From: Semisulcospira habei
Lineage: Eukaryota > Mollusca > Gastropoda > Semisulcospiridae
Direction: 5' to 3'
Assembly: GCA_036245525.1 (NCBI GenBank)
Contig: BTPG01000005.1
Location: forward strand, 210,909,552 to 210,973,551
Length of the DNA stretch: 64,000 nucleotides
In this document: piece by piece, positions 11,203 through 23,339 of the stretch
Numbering within the stretch: position 1 is the first letter of the stretch
Layout: every line of letters starts with the position of its first letter
The notes under the pieces: generated by a model
Told to the model about the DNA's origin: nothing
The model's database searches: none
Seen by the model: only the letters and a program-made list of their open reading frames with translations
Position numbers and translations under genes: made by a program

Positions 11203-12090
11203 CTAACCCATGTAATGTCGAAGAAAGGCCCGAATGATTTTCAATTCCATTTCAGCACGCTCACACACCTCCTTATAGCGAACACGGTTGATTGGCGCCC
11301 AGCGTCGGAGATCGCTGATGGCTTTATTCTCTTCTTCATTTAGTTCACCTGACAGTCGTTTGAAAAACCAGTGATCAACATGTTCGTTTCTGTTGTCAAA
11401 CAACAAAACTACATCGTCACTCTCACACACGAACATTTCCTTCTCGAAACGAGTGTCAAGCACAATTTTCTTAAATTCCACATTTCTCTGTCTGTCCCTC
11501 AAACGCCTCTGCAGTCTTCTGTCCACTGCCCCGATGTATTGTTTTATTTGTTCCAAGTCATAACCTGTCTTTTCCAAGTCTATTTCTGTCGATCCAGCAT
11601 CCAGCTCTTCCGTTTCAATGGCTTGTAGGTCATCTGTCAGCTGTGTTGTCACGCTTTCTGTGTTGTTCTGTCTATTCGCCCTTGTGATGCAGGGATCGTT
11701 GTTTTCCGTGTGAGTTTCACGTGGGGGGCGACCAATACCACACGGTGTGTTGTCGGTTTGTAGGTCAACGCGTTCAGTAATTGTGTCATTGTTTATTTGC
11801 TTCTCTGGTGGTGTTGGAATAAACAACGGGTTGTAAGACGGGAAAAGTTCGTTTTCCTTACTGTCTTTCGCTTGCTTCCGTGTCTCTGCTCTTGTCTGGT
11901 CACGCAGTATCTGGGAGGGTGGTTTTCTCCGGTATGTTGACATCTTCTCGGGTGGAGGGGCGCCGGTCAGCCGAAGCACAACTATGGTTGTATCGCCCTT
12001 ACCGTCGATTTTGTAGGATGACAGGGTGTTTTCTTTGAGCAGGGCATTCAGGATGACATCAACTGCTGATGGTAGTCCTTCAACAGGCAT
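11203..12090 (-). CDS. Uncharacterised protein, possibly mobile-element derived
   Basis: An intact ORF of about 295 residues from the ATG at 12090; the frame is also open upstream to 12162, where a CAG acceptor-like site near 12149 would allow splicing. The N-terminal part resembles a small alpha/beta domain ending in a TYRRKPPSQILRDQTRAE segment. I have seen this RRKxPSQxxRD pattern in many unnamed invertebrate predictions, but I know no function. The middle is polar and disordered. The C-terminal third is a charged helix with a D/E-rich block and a WFFKRL segment. AATAAA on the minus strand near 10963-10968 could end the transcript. The ORF sits alone between two GA tracts, which suggests insertion of a transcript-like unit into a microsatellite. 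Codon use looks like real coding sequence, without low-complexity bias. Confidence 0.5.
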   Translation of the reverse strand: MPVEGLPSAVDVILNALLKENTLSSYKIDGKGDTTIVVLRLTGAPPPEKMSTYRRKPPSQILRDQTRAETRKQAKDSKENELFPSYNPLFIPTPPEKQINNDTITERVDLQTDNTPCGIGRPPRETHTENNDPCITRANRQNNTESVTTQLTDDLQAIETEELDAGSTEIDLEKTGYDLEQIKQYIGAVDRRLQRRLRDRQRNVEFKKIVLDTRFEKEMFVCESDDVVLLFDNRNEHVDHWFFKRLSGELNEEENKAISDLRRWAPINRVRYKEVCERAEMELKIIRAFLRHYMG

Positions 12091-12176
12091 TGTCGCTTTG
12101 ACTGGAGCCCCCAAATCAAAACCGAATTGCGAGAGCTCGAAAAGGCTGCCCTGTTTATTCAAGGGAGATCACCCCG

Positions 12177-12178
<2 letters not shown>

Positions 12179-12259
<81 letters not shown>
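12179..12259. repeat. (GA)n microsatellite
   Basis: About 80 bp of pure GA on the far side of the same ORF, in the same orientation as the tract at 10851. Confidence 0.95.
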
Positions 12260-12261
<2 letters not shown>

Positions 12262-12599
12262 CATATGTACAAATTGTTCTCCATTGTCAAAACGTTAATG
12301 AATTTGGTGATGTTTTGTTGTAACTGAATGTATAAATCTGTGATGATGTAGACGTGTAAACAGTACCATGTAACCCGTACACATAGCTTTCAGCACAAAG
12401 TGCTCAATTCATATTATTATCTCTTTTATTTATTACGTATCCTTGTTTTCCTGTAAGTGTTTGCTGCTCAGTGATTTTGAACCTTACGGCGTAAAGCCGT
12501 AAAGTCAAAAAGTTGAAATCAGCACACAAAACGAACATTATTTATTTATTGTCACCAACCTTCGGTGACTGAGATGAGGGAAATTCCACTGACTTTGTT

Positions 12600-12813
12600 T
12601 TAACTCAATCTACCCCAACACCGAAATCCTTAAATTTTGCCGTTGTCCTCTGAAGACTGCGTTGCAGTGCAGGACACAGATCGCCCATGATAGTTCAAGG
12701 GTGATGCCAGAATAGCATGGCGCCCATAGGCGCCAAGCTATTCTGACATCACCCTTGAACTATCATGGTCGATCCTTATCATCCTGTGGTGTGTCTGGGG
12801 TAGAATGAGTTAA
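12600..12813. mobile_element. GGCGCC-type MITE, CTACCCC-ended subfamily
   Basis: TTAACTCAATCTACCCCAAC at 12600 mirrors GGGGTAGAATGAGTTAA at 12813. The inner stem is at about 12685-12775. The shoulders (GCCGTTGTCCTCTGAAGACT) differ from those of the GCCCCGACGCACT subfamily. Confidence 0.7.
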
Positions 12814-12854
12814 ACATATTTATTGCTCTCACACGGGACATTACATATTACCTT

Positions 12855-12950
12855 AACTCAATCAGAGCGCCCCGCATCAATAGTTGCCGACGGCAACGCT
12901 ATATGACAGTTTCGCAGCTATTGATGGGGGGGGTGCCTTGAATGTGTTAA
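12855..12950. repeat. Hairpin, GCGCCCCGCATCAATAGC family
   Basis: Arms GCGCCCCGCATCAATAG and CTATTGATG(G)GGGGGTGC face each other. A cleaner relative lies at about 34480-34556. Confidence 0.55.
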
Positions 12951-13276
12951 CGCTTTTGCTGCTGCCCAGAACTGATGTCCGGTTGGCTTGATTCCTACAG
13001 GAATTTCATCAACTTGACACACTTCAGCAGCCAAAAGGCCAAATCTGTTGTTTTGTTCTGTGTATAATTTATTGTTTTCACGACCGTTCAGTATTATGTG
13101 ATTTATGTGATTTATCGCACTGCTGTGAAACAGTCCTGGCGAAAAACTGAAATAAAACAATACATATTAAGTCGAAGGTCTGGAATTGCAGCTCCTATGA
13201 CTGTGTGTCGTGTGTGATGGGGTGGGGGGGGGTGGGGGGTGGGGGGTGGGGGTGGGGGGGGGCTGAGCGTTGCGTG

Positions 13277-13307
13277 TGTAAGTGTGTGTGAGTGTTTGTG
13301 TGTGTTT

Positions 13308-13351
<44 letters not shown>

Positions 13352-13353
13352 TG

Positions 13354-13429
<76 letters not shown>

Positions 13430-13440
13430 TGGTGTTTGCG
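13277..13440. repeat. (TG)n microsatellite
   Basis: TG repeat with two GATGGTGT interruptions, preceded by a G/T-rich run at 13215-13262. Confidence 0.95.
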
Positions 13441-14384
13441 TGTTTCCCTTTGTATGAGCGTGCGTATGTGAAAGTACATAATTATCTATTTTTCCCTGGG
13501 CAACGTTTATATTGTTGTCATTCACACAACTCCAAATCATTTCCAGAACATCAAAATATGTGCTTGTCTGTGATTTGACAAGTTCCAAATTTACAGACCA
13601 GCACACACATATGACTGTCCGTGAAAACATGGCAGTAATTGATTTGTCGTATTCACATAGATCCGTACCGATTCAATACGACATTTGAAACAAAAACAAC
13701 GGAATAAGACTAATAAACAACCATTGGAAATCGCTAAAGCCTGACTGCAAAGTCTAGGCTCTGCTTGTACTGGGACGAAGTCTTTGAGAGGACAAGATTG
13801 CTATCTCTTGTTTCAGTCCTAGTCAAGCGGTGCGTTGACTAATACTTATCCTACCCTTGCAGAGAACGACACCGATTTTCCAGGAGGCAAAGATCTTCAT
13901 GTGCCCATGCAGGCTGTGGTAGGTGTCCGTTTGCAAGGGATATAGATAAGCATGAGACCCCCGCAAATTTGCGGTTGCTCATGAGGATCTATGCCGCTTA
14001 AAAATCTGAAGTCCCCGCTTGCCTGTGTTTTTCTACACCCTTATATTTCAAGTGGATATAAATCTTCAAGCCAGGGGGTGCAAGTAAGCAGAAAATCCTC
14101 GGGCAACGTAGGCTTTTAGGTTGTCCCGCGCACATTGTGCGCGTGCCAACTAAAGCCGACGTCTTCCCGAGGACTTTTCCCCGGCTCACTGTGGGTATAC
14201 TTACGGCGGTACCAGGTAGACTATTTTCAGAGGACGTATGAACAGCGACGCGTGGGTCCGAGACAGCCTGGCAGCACTTGTGTCTTGTAGTGAAGGACTA
14301 CATAAAACACACACCCGGCCACACGCCCCCGGCCAGACCGCTTTGTTCATGTTCAGGTGTTTCCAGAATGTACTGGATAAATAA

Positions 14385-14813
14385 TAATAATACATAGTAT
14401 TTATATGGCGCATTTCGCATATTTATAATATAACTCCATGCGCAGGACATAGCCGCGAACTGAACCCAACAAGCACGCTCACGTGAATCACGCGCATTCC
14501 CTCACACACTGTACATAAACACAGAACATTCACGTGGTGCTAAGGGCAAGCTCAAGCGAGCTACTGAAATTTGTTTGGAAATTTAAATCGTCTTTTTTAT
14601 ATTTTTAAAATTTGATTAAGTTGACTGAAATTAATACCCAATTCGTGGGTGAGGAAAGAGCCGGAGTACCCGGAGAAAGAACCCCCGACGGTCCGCCCGA
14701 ATTCATGGTGACACTTACTAGAGGAGAAAAGTCCAACGCCGGAACCGGGTATCGTACCTCGCACCTCTGGCATTGGTGGCAGGCACTTTTACCGCTGCGC
14801 CAGGGACCGCCCC
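14385..14813 (-). mobile_element. tRNA-derived SINE, family 1
   Basis: On the minus strand it begins GGCGGTCCCTGGCGCAGCGG, a tRNA-like A box, and contains the unit TCTCCTCTAGTAAGTGTCAC and a CTTTCTCCGGGTACTCCGG block. It ends in a GCGCCATATAAATACTATG-(ATT)n tail. It matches the plus-strand copy at 27188-27620 over its head, body and tail. Confidence 0.7.
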
Positions 14814-15054
14814 AATGAGACTGCAGGGGTTCAGTCAATGGCACTAGAAGATTAAATGTCCCGTAAAACAAAAATGGCGTCAAATTAACGCCGGCGAGAT
14901 TTTGTTGTAACACGTAAATACTGTAACGATTTGGGTCTAGGTCTAAAGCCTTCAACAAATAACTCGTCGAATGGAACCGTTCATGTGTTCTTAGAACATT
15001 TCCATATGAGTCATGTGTGTATTGCAGTCAGCATCGAGTATTTCTGAACGTGTC

Positions 15055-15263
15055 TTAACCCATTAAGCCCCGGGACCCTGCACCAGGAGATTGATTGACC
15101 ATGATAATTCAAGGGTAGTGTCAGATTAGCTTGGCGCCTTCAGGCGCCAAGCTAATCTGGCACTACCCTTGAATTAACATGGTCAATCTATCCAACTGCT
15201 ACATAGTGGTTAGTCAACACCTCCAACATTTGAGAGATGGGACCTTGGGACTAAAAGGGTTAA
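15055..15263. mobile_element. GGCGCC-type hairpin MITE
   Basis: TTAACCCATTAAGCCCCGGG at the left and GGGACTAAAAGGGTTAA at the right. The stem at about 15098-15187 is nearly perfect. Confidence 0.7.
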
Positions 15264-15444
15264 ACAAACAGAGGAAAAAGAAGCAACAGCAATCAGCAAC
15301 ATCCGCCACAAATATAAGTATGTGTGTGTTGGGAAGCGAGGAGAGGTGGGGGTGGGGGCGGGGGGTGAGGCCTGGGAGGTGGGGTTGGGGAGGGGGCATA
15401 CAAATATGTGAGGCTAGTATCCGATAAACAGTTCAGATAAATGA

Positions 15445-15770
15445 GTCCGAAATAGCTCAGGCGGTTAAGCGTCGGAGCAGGAGAGCGAAGGGAATCGCCG
15501 GGTCGTGGGTTCGAATCCCCGTCCCGGCCCCGGTAACTGGACTCGCAATCCAGGGGGGAAAGGCGGATTTGTTCAATAGCATGTCCGTTGAAAGTTCCTG
15601 GTAAATCAAAGTGGCACAGTTAGAGTGCGCCTGAGTTGATCAGTGTTCAGGTCGTACTCCATAGGTAATAGATTTCCCTGTCCCCCATAACCCGCCCGTC
15701 AGGGCAGCCCATTATCACTTCGGTGCTGTGGACGTTAAACCCGGAACTAATCAAATCAATCTATCAATAA
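15445..15770 (+). mobile_element. tRNA-derived SINE, family 2
   Basis: The head has an A box (TAGCTCAGGCGGTTAAGCG) and a B box (GGGTTCGAATCCC). The body shares AGCATGTCCGTTGAAAG and CCCGCCCGTCAGGGC with the copy at 28478-28699, ending CTTCGGTGCTGTGGACGTTA and an AATC-like tail. An insert in the anticodon arm and the shared body argue against a real tRNA gene. Confidence 0.75.
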
Positions 15771-16079
15771 ACAGTTTTGAGCTGTGGGGTCCAAAATCAC
15801 ACACCAACACACGTGTTCAGTCGATCAGACTGAAAAGAAAAATCGCCACAACATCTTGTGTTATGTAGATCGTATCCTAAACAGTCTTTTCCATAACAGA
15901 CTGAACGCCTGAACACCTCCTAGTTCGGAGGCGGACAGATCCATCTCAGTCCGACCTACAGACGATGCAGACTGTTTTGAATCAACTTTCTAAAGACGGT
16001 GAAAACAAATTGAAAATACAGTACGTGTAAAAACTGTTTTTAGCAACATTTAAAAAAAAAAACACTAAAAACCTTTAGC

Positions 16080-16274
16080 CCCAAGGTCCCATTTATCAAA
16101 TTTTGGAGGTGTTGCCTAACGGCTATATTGCAGGAGATGAATTGACCATGATAATTCAAGGGTAGTGCCAGATTAGCTTGGCGGCTGAAGGCGCCAAGCT
16201 AATCTGGCACTACCCTTGAATTATCATGGTCAATCCTTCTCCTGCTGTAGGGACTCGGGGCTAAATGGCTTAAA
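16080..16274. mobile_element. GGCGCC-type hairpin MITE
   Basis: Left shoulder AAATTTTGGAGGTGTTGCCT, stem at about 16144-16233, right end GGGCTAAATGGCTTAA. Confidence 0.65.
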
Positions 16275-16639
16275 GAAAGAGTGGTCTAAGAGACAGGTGC
16301 CCTGTGCTGAGAAGTCATGAAGGGGACAGTGGCGCCTGTCATTAAAGGCCTGTCATCTCTGATAAGGACAGTCGCTCAAAAACGGTGTTTGCTGTATCTA
16401 CAGGAACACTGCACACAAAAAGCACGCACTCATTCATATCTTGGCAGTCATTTTTGTAACTTCTTTTTTTGTGTGCATCTAATACACGTTATGGTCTGCG
16501 GGGTGTAATGAAGATATATGACCATTGCAGATGGACGGCGTTTGCCTACGGCATTGTTTCCAGGCAGGCTTACCTACGTCAGCAACACAATCAAAGCCTG
16601 ATAAATGTTTCATGCAGCAGGCCACACTAGCATACCTTT

Positions 16640-17044
16640 AACCCTCTAGCACTGACACACTGTATCAAGATGCGGATCGACCATGATAGTTCAAAGGTGG
16701 TGCCAGAATAGTTTGGCGCCTGTGCCAAGCTATTCTGGCACCACCTTTGAAAACACACGGTCGATAGGTATCAATGAGCTATTCTGACGCTACCCTTGAA
16801 GTTTGTAATACCAATGTCGATAGGCGCCTAGCTGTACTGGCAATACATTTGAACTATCACGATCCGGTAGTCGCCAATTAACATTCTGGCACCAAGCCTT
16901 AAGTTTGACCTACCATGGTCGATAGGCGCTAATATCTTTTCTGGCACCACCCTTGACGCGTCTTGGTTGATGGTGTCGTGGAATGTAATGCAGTTTTCCC
17001 AAATTATAAAACGTGCGACTGACCCTAACGCTCAGTGTGTTAAC
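16640..17044. repeat. Degenerate GGCGCC-type hairpin with partial arms in series
   Basis: One good stem (16679-16768) is followed by three decaying half-arms, each with a GGTCGATAGGCGC or CTGGCACCACCCTTGA-like piece, to about 17044. Confidence 0.5.
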
Positions 17045-18227
17045 TAATCCCTTCCCCCTGTTAATGAATACGGCCGGTACGTTCAGGCTGGCTCAATCGT
17101 TCATTATTGATGTGAAATGTGTCTAGGCACCTACTGCCCTGTTCTGCTTCTTCCTGACTGCTGACAGGGTCTCCTGGCTAAAGAACTAAATTAATAAATC
17201 CTTTGAAGGTAGGTTCATTGGAAAACGAGCCTAGGACTGGGGACTAATTAAACGTAGATTGATCGTGCTGGTAGTGAGCATAATTTGTGTGTGTATGCGC
17301 TTGCGTACGAGTGTGCTTGTGTTCTTGTTTGTTTGTGTGTGTGTGTGTGTGCGTGGGTGCGTGTCTGTGTGTGATAGCGTGCGTGAATGTGTGTTTGTTT
17401 CTTTGTTTGTTTGTGTAAGTAGTATGCCACCATAATTTCGGTTGTCAAAACAAGCAGTTCTGCTGATCAAACCTGTAAACAAAAATAACATTCCATGTTA
17501 CTCATCGCTGTGCATTGAGCTCGAGTTGAAAATGTTTTCAGACTTGCACAGACTTGCTCTGTCGCTGCATACAAACAACATGTCTTTAATGACCGGCGCT
17601 CTGACCATGTTTGACAGAGTTTATAGGCTCCATTCAAATGTTTCTCTGTAATCTTATTTCCGTTAACCCCTCTACTGTCGACACACAAAGAGCAACACTC
17701 GTATACACACGTCAAAGCATGAGGAAGAGGAACAAGACGGACAGCACTACTCCAAATGCCGGGGGCTCATGAGGGTCTATGCCTCTTGCCGAGAGATAAC
17801 ATTTCTATCCACTGGCAGGGAAGTGGTTAAAATGTTTACTGCACCCTTTTGCAGCAGAAGGGGCAACCAAAGATATAATTTTTTTTTTAATCACAGTAAT
17901 CACGTCTATTTTCTGTACAGTCACCATGAAAGTACGTCAACGCTCTTTTGTCAAGCAATAAAAACACCTCTGTATCTGCCCGCGACAGATTGAATAGACA
18001 GAACGGGCACAGAACGCGCTATCCACATTAAAGGGCCTGGGTGCTGAATGCAAACACACGCAAATAATTACACATACAATCAAGACTCAAACGGTGACCG
18101 CGCACGCCTGCAAAATGGGTAGAAATAAATATATATCTATTTTTAAATCAGGCATATACAACGCTGTACTGTACGGACGCTAAGTTGTCTGTAATAATTA
18201 AGCTTTTATCGTGTCTGTTGGTTATTT

Positions 18228-18231
18228 CGCA

Positions 18232-18298
<67 letters not shown>
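18228..18298. repeat. (AC)n microsatellite
   Basis: GCAC units followed by pure AC. Confidence 0.95.
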
Positions 18299-18299
<1 letters not shown>

Positions 18300-18623
18300 G
18301 CATATACACCACCTTTGAAAGTTGTTTTTTTTTTATACAATTTTGTGTGAATGTGCACATGCGTTTTAAATCTCAACGCACTAAAGATGTTGTTTAGGTT
18401 TGGGATTGGATTGAATTAATTGGGAGCATTAAGAGCAAAGCTGTATTCACACTTGAGTACAAAAGAAAATAAAAGAACTGCGTGCTGGTCTACGATCATG
18501 GGCATTATGGCCTAAAGACCAGCTACACACTGGACGAAATGACAAAGACAAAGTCAGTAGAGACAAACGGCGCACCGTGATACTTGTTTTAGACAACCAC
18601 CTTTTTGTAGGGAAAACATTTGC

Positions 18624-18624
<1 letters not shown>

Positions 18625-18661
<37 letters not shown>

Positions 18662-18900
18662 TGCTTTTTACCACATTCTGCCCCAGAACCGAAATCCCCA
18701 TGTTGTGAAGTCGCCCTCTGAAGGTGAATGACTGTATCACAATTCTAGAGACAGATCGAACATGACAGTTCAAGGGTGGTGCCAGAATAGCTTGGCGCCT
18801 ATGGGCTGACTGACCGCCTATGGGCGCCGAGCTATTCTGGCAGCACCCTTGAACTGTCATGCTCGACCCATGTCTTGCTGTGGTGTGTCAGGGCAGAATT
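18625..18900. mobile_element. A tract followed by a GGCGCC-type MITE
   Basis: A run of about 33 A ends at 18659. The MITE shoulder and stem follow (about 18750-18870), with an expanded apex in which the sequence GCCTATGGGC appears twice. Confidence 0.6.
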
Positions 18901-18939
18901 AGTTCAAGTGAAGTCTTCAAGGGCAAAAAGTGTGACCCG

Positions 18940-19140
18940 TCATTAAAGACCATCACTTAGGTGGCAGTGGTTGTAGCTGTGGCTGTAGCTGTGACTGTGG
19001 CTGTAGCTGTGGCTGTAGCTGCGACTGTGGTTGTAGCTGTGGCTGTAGCTGTGACTGTGGCTGTAGCTGTGACCGTGGCTTTAGCTGTAGCTGAAGCTGT
19101 GACTGTTGCTGCAGCCACCTAAATGATGGTCTTTATTGGA
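18940..19140. repeat. Hairpin CATTAAAGACCATC family with a CTGTAG/CTGTGG array in its loop
   Basis: The arms CATTAAAGACCATCACTTAG (left) and CTAAATGATGGTCTTTA (right) enclose about 140 bp of hexamer-based repeat (CTGTGG, CTGTAG, CTGTGA). Other copies of the arms are at 3025-3075 and 33345-33420 without the array. Confidence 0.65.
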
Positions 19141-19310
19141 AGGTTCTATCTCATAAGAGTGGTCGCTCATATCAGGTTCTTCAGTATTTACAGACCATTC
19201 TTTGTCGGTGGTCTGGTGCCGCCTCTGCCCTTCTCGACAATCTCCAATGCCTACAACGGAGACAACGCGTTCATTCAGTCGGCCAGTTTACAACGCCTGC
19301 CCAAGGCGGC

Positions 19311-19420
19311 ACAAAAGTCCATCGGGCCGACTATGGCCGCCGTTGGCGCGCGCACGGCCGTGCGCGCGCCAACGGCGGCCAACATCGGCCCGATGGCGGA
19401 CTTTTGCGCATTGGGTGCAA
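19311..19420. repeat. Long palindrome, ATCGGGCCGA family
   Basis: CAAAAGTCCATCGGGCCGAC at the left mirrors the right arm ending near GGACTTTTGCGC, with a GC-rich centre at about 19352-19380. Relatives occur at about 30100-30290, 34880-34985, 52395-52480 and 62255-62310. Confidence 0.6.
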
Positions 19421-19690
19421 GGAAGACAAAACTTCTCGTTCAACATCACTTTGCATGCGGTATACTGACAGCAGTACAGCCTGCTCACCAGAGGCCCTCA
19501 TCATGATAGTCTGGTGCGAACCGTTGATGTCTGGACATCAGTGTCATGCCAGTGGCCTTCAGCAGACGAAGATGCGAAATTCGTTTGCACTTCACATTTC
19601 TTAACTCCTTCTCTGCCACTTGTTGCTGGCCGTGTTGCCGAATTCTTCGATAACTGAACTCAACGCCCCCCCCCCCCCCCACCCCCCACC

Positions 19691-19724
<34 letters not shown>

Positions 19725-20357
19725 CATTCGTAGTACAAGAAACATGGTAAATGTCTTTTCGAAAGCGTGTTTCTTTCTTGGATTTCTGCAGCGGGGGGCT
19801 CATGAGGATCCATGCCTCTTGCTGTTGGGTTGTGCTGGTTGTGTTTCGGCTGTAAAGGGGTTACATTCTTGCGCTGTATAAATAATTGAGGCCAGCGATG
19901 GGGAAATGCATTGAACTGCATGAATAACAAGCATTTTTTTTTTTTAACCAAAACATCCGTCCAGCCCACGCACAGTCTGAGTTTGCAATATCCAGATGGT
20001 TATCAGAGAGACCTGCTGTTTTCAAAATTGTTATTCCAACTTTCAGTCCGAGCGTTCACCCACCACGACACCGAACACGCTGCATTACCCTGGCACTGAT
20101 GTAAATTGAGCCCGCAAACGACGTCGATAAAAGAAATGTTCAGACTGCGTTTGCTCCCGACTGAAGGCTACCAATTGATTGGACATGTGCGCGCCTTAGT
20201 TGTCATGGGAAGACTCCATTGTGACAGGCTAGGAGACAGATCGACCATAACAGATAAGGGCAGTAAACCAAAATCACACAGAGCCTAAAGTGATCAACGT
20301 TTACCTTGTGTTGCGCTGGAAAGTTTTTCTGTGTTTTAGGTCGATGAAGCCAACTGC

Positions 20358-20437
20358 TTAACTCATTTGAGACGTGCCGCCTCCGGATACGCGGCTTAAG
20401 CCGCGTATCCGGAGGCGGCACGTCTCAAATGAGTTAA
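20358..20437. mobile_element. 80-bp near-perfect palindrome, CCTCCGGATACGCGGC family
   Basis: Palindrome from TTAACTCATTTGAGACGTGC to its reverse complement, with TTAA at both ends and at the centre. It has the same length and arms as the copy at 6109-6188. Confidence 0.75.
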
Positions 20438-21104
20438 CTCATTTAAACACATCGCTCTATAGCAGGAGATGCCGGGATCGACGATGACTGCTAGTGCCAC
20501 TGACAATGTTGTCTGTACTGACGCGACGCAAAGAGTCGTCACTTTCAGTCGCGAGCGGTATCATCCGTAGCAGTCAAGGGGTTAACCATTTCACCCTAAA
20601 AAAACAATACAGCTGAAGATGGGTCGACCGTGATAATTCAAGGGCAGTGCCAGACTAGCTTGGCACCTGAACGTGTAACCGCCTCGCTGTCAGTCAGGAA
20701 GAGTGTCGCGTCTGAAACCGCTGCGACAGTCGCGTCTAGAACACAGATGGCAACTACTGAGTTCGAGGATAGGCATGAACAACATAAGACTAGCAAGAGA
20801 CTGACAAACAGTCATCTGCGGGGGCTCATGAGGGTTTTTTTTTTTCTCTTGCAGCTGGGTAGTGGTCACCTGGCCCCGGCGGTGAAGGGGTTATGAGAAT
20901 TTACGATCCTATTTTTCCACCTGCGGCGCCAGCCACTAGAGAGGAATCCGTAGTTATATATGCACTGTATGCGCTGGGTTAGGATGACGCCATTCTTGGT
21001 CAATACGTGTAATCACGGCATAATTTGCATAGTACTGACACGCTTATTTTCTCCAATTCTATACTAATATATTAGCATGGGCCTATTGAAGGGATAATTA
21101 ACTC

Positions 21105-21560
21105 CTTCAGTGCCGAGGAAAAAGAACACCATCCCATTGCAAGAGACACAGATCCTCATGAGCCCCCGCGGAAGCGGGGGCTCATGAGAATCTATGTCTC
21201 TTGCTGACACCATTTTGCGTCCATGTTCTTTGACCGCGGCGGGGGATCTTTTGTTGAATTAGCAAATATCAGTTTCAGAATCAGTCTGTGGTGGCAGTTC
21301 AATTAGGGCAGTAAAATGATGTCCGGCACAAAATTAATAACCGCTAGGATGTGTCGAAAATGCACGTCACAATTTTCCCGTTTCATCTTCGTATCGAGTT
21401 CTCTTCCTGACAAACATCCGGGCGAACAATTTTCTCCGGGCATTACCCATTTAGACTCTCAGCCAGACCAATACATCCGCAAGAGGCAATAGATTCTCAT
21501 GAGCCCCTGCAGCTGCAGGGGCTCATGAGAATCTACCCTTCTTGCTGACAGAGATAGGCC
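21105..21560. mobile_element. Two CATAGATCCTCATGAG-type hairpins in a row
   Basis: The first has shoulder TTAACTCCTTCAGTGCCGAG at about 21105 and its stem at 21140-21212. The second has its stem at about 21475-21545 with a CTGCAG apex. Both stems contain CTCATGAGCCCC. Confidence 0.65.
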
Positions 21561-23020
21561 ACATTTATATTCTCACTGAGAGCCACGACTGAGGGATCGG
21601 GAATCCGCGCGGATTAAGTCTGTGAATACTGCACCATCCATAAAATTGAAATCGAGTCTTGGAGAATTTCGGCAGTTATGGCTAAAATCAGAACACCCGC
21701 CTGTGATCGCCTGCTAACCAGAACGCGGACCGAGTGAGCGTAAAGACCAACACACACAAGTAGACAGACAACCAGAAAGCATGCAGGTAACAAAAGAGCG
21801 ACTATGATCGACCAACAGCGTTACTGGACTGAAAGGAGAGACAACTCCTATAGTTTAATACTTGCACGAGTACGCAATATCCATGCTTACTTCCCATCGC
21901 ACGTACGTAGAAAATTAATGCCCGCATGGACGACAGTTCGCGTGTGGCATACTATTTATTATGAAAAGCGAAAATATGCTTTGATTTGGAACGTACAGAC
22001 CGTCGTGATGCGACGGTAATTTGTCGCACGTGCGATGTCCAGTAAACTTTGTTTTTAATTAGACTGGATACGCGTGTAAAACGTCGGATAAAACAACGAC
22101 TTCTTCACAGATCTTCAGTGACCTCAGTTTTTATGCGTAAATTACTTCGCTTTTAACAGACTTCGCATATATCAACCAAAGAGAGTCCACGGTATTTATT
22201 TAGGCAATCAGGCAGAATATTTGTGGATTTTCTCAAAGAACTAGCAGTTTGAAAATGTTGTAACACCCCTTCCTCTCTCACTCCTCTGCAGCTCTCTCTA
22301 TTTTTCTCTCTTTACCTTTCTTTAGCTGCGGAGGTGGTTTGGGTGTTTTTGTGTGCGTGCACCTGTGATGCTCTGGATGCGATACCCCTGCGACGTGCTC
22401 TTTAACGTGGCAGAGGAATCACATTCACATGTCAGGATGGATAACCATTACTATTTTGTCAGGCTAAAACTTCGCGTGTGTATGCAATTTCAGTTCCTGC
22501 TCATGCAGACACAAACTCACGCATCAAATGTAACCGCGCCGTCCAATCTCACGCAATAAACTGTTATCTGATAAACGACAGAGATAATAAATTTAGAAAA
22601 CAAGGTTTTTTAATTGGTACTGATTACATCATATTTCTCGTCTCTTCAGGAAGCGAATTCTCTTTTCCTCAAAACACCAAGTCATACAATTTTCTTGTTC
22701 TTCTTCGTTTTCCGGTTACTCTAGAAATATGCTTGCAAGTTCTCGGTAACTTTCTAACGTTTCTAATAAATAATAGGTAAATAAATAAGCTTTTTCTTAC
22801 TTTCTTTGCTGGGAAATACCCTTCTCAGTTTTCTCTCTCGGTTATCCTAACGGATCGATTGACTGACCGTTACGCACTCTGGTTGGCTAATTGTCAGCAA
22901 CCTAGGGAGATAATCTGTTTAGGGGAGTTAATCTGAAAGTCCTGTTTGGTAATACTAGCAGAAAAGCAGAATCCCACCGTGACGACGACGGCGTTATCAA
23001 AATCGTATGCGACAAAATTT
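21561..23020. other. No gene or clear repeat seen
   Basis: 1.46 kb of ordinary-looking A/T-leaning DNA with only short, unsupported ORFs. Confidence 0.5.
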
Positions 23021-23094
23021 GTGGCGATCTTACATGCGAGGGTTTGAAGCCAGCCGCGTACAGTCGTGACGAATCTGCAATGACGTTTTGACGA

Positions 23095-23305
23095 GACCAT
23101 ACCTCTTCTGTCGAAGTAGAAGACCCTCTGAAGTAGTTACCGAAGAAAAATCGTAGTGTAGTTGTGATGGGACCACTACCTCTTCTGTCGAAGTAGAAGA
23201 CCCTCTGTTGTTTCTGATGGAGATGAAGACCGAAGAAAAATCGTTGTGTAGTAGTTGTGATGGGACCACTACCTCTTCTGTCGAAGTAGAAGACCCTCTG
23301 TTGCT
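23095..23305. repeat. About 85-bp tandem repeat, partly coding-like on the minus strand
   Basis: Three copies of CCTCTTCTGTCGAAGTAGAA, joined by variable CCGAAGAAAAATCGT spacers. On the minus strand the frame stays open over 23030-23338 and repeats a Gly-Ser-Ser-Thr-Ser-Thr-Glu-Glu motif. It is too short and repetitive to call a gene. Confidence 0.65.
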
Positions 23306-23339
23306 GGCCAGTGGACGTAGAAAAATATTACGTTGCATC

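Noticed and set aside
15445..15535. Possible tRNA gene
   Set aside because: A and B boxes are present, but the downstream body is shared with another copy at 28478-28699, which marks a SINE.
21105..21560. Repeated palindromes as a CRISPR array
   Set aside because: Repeats are irregularly spaced over tens of kilobases, each is a hairpin with its own ends, and the DNA is eukaryotic.
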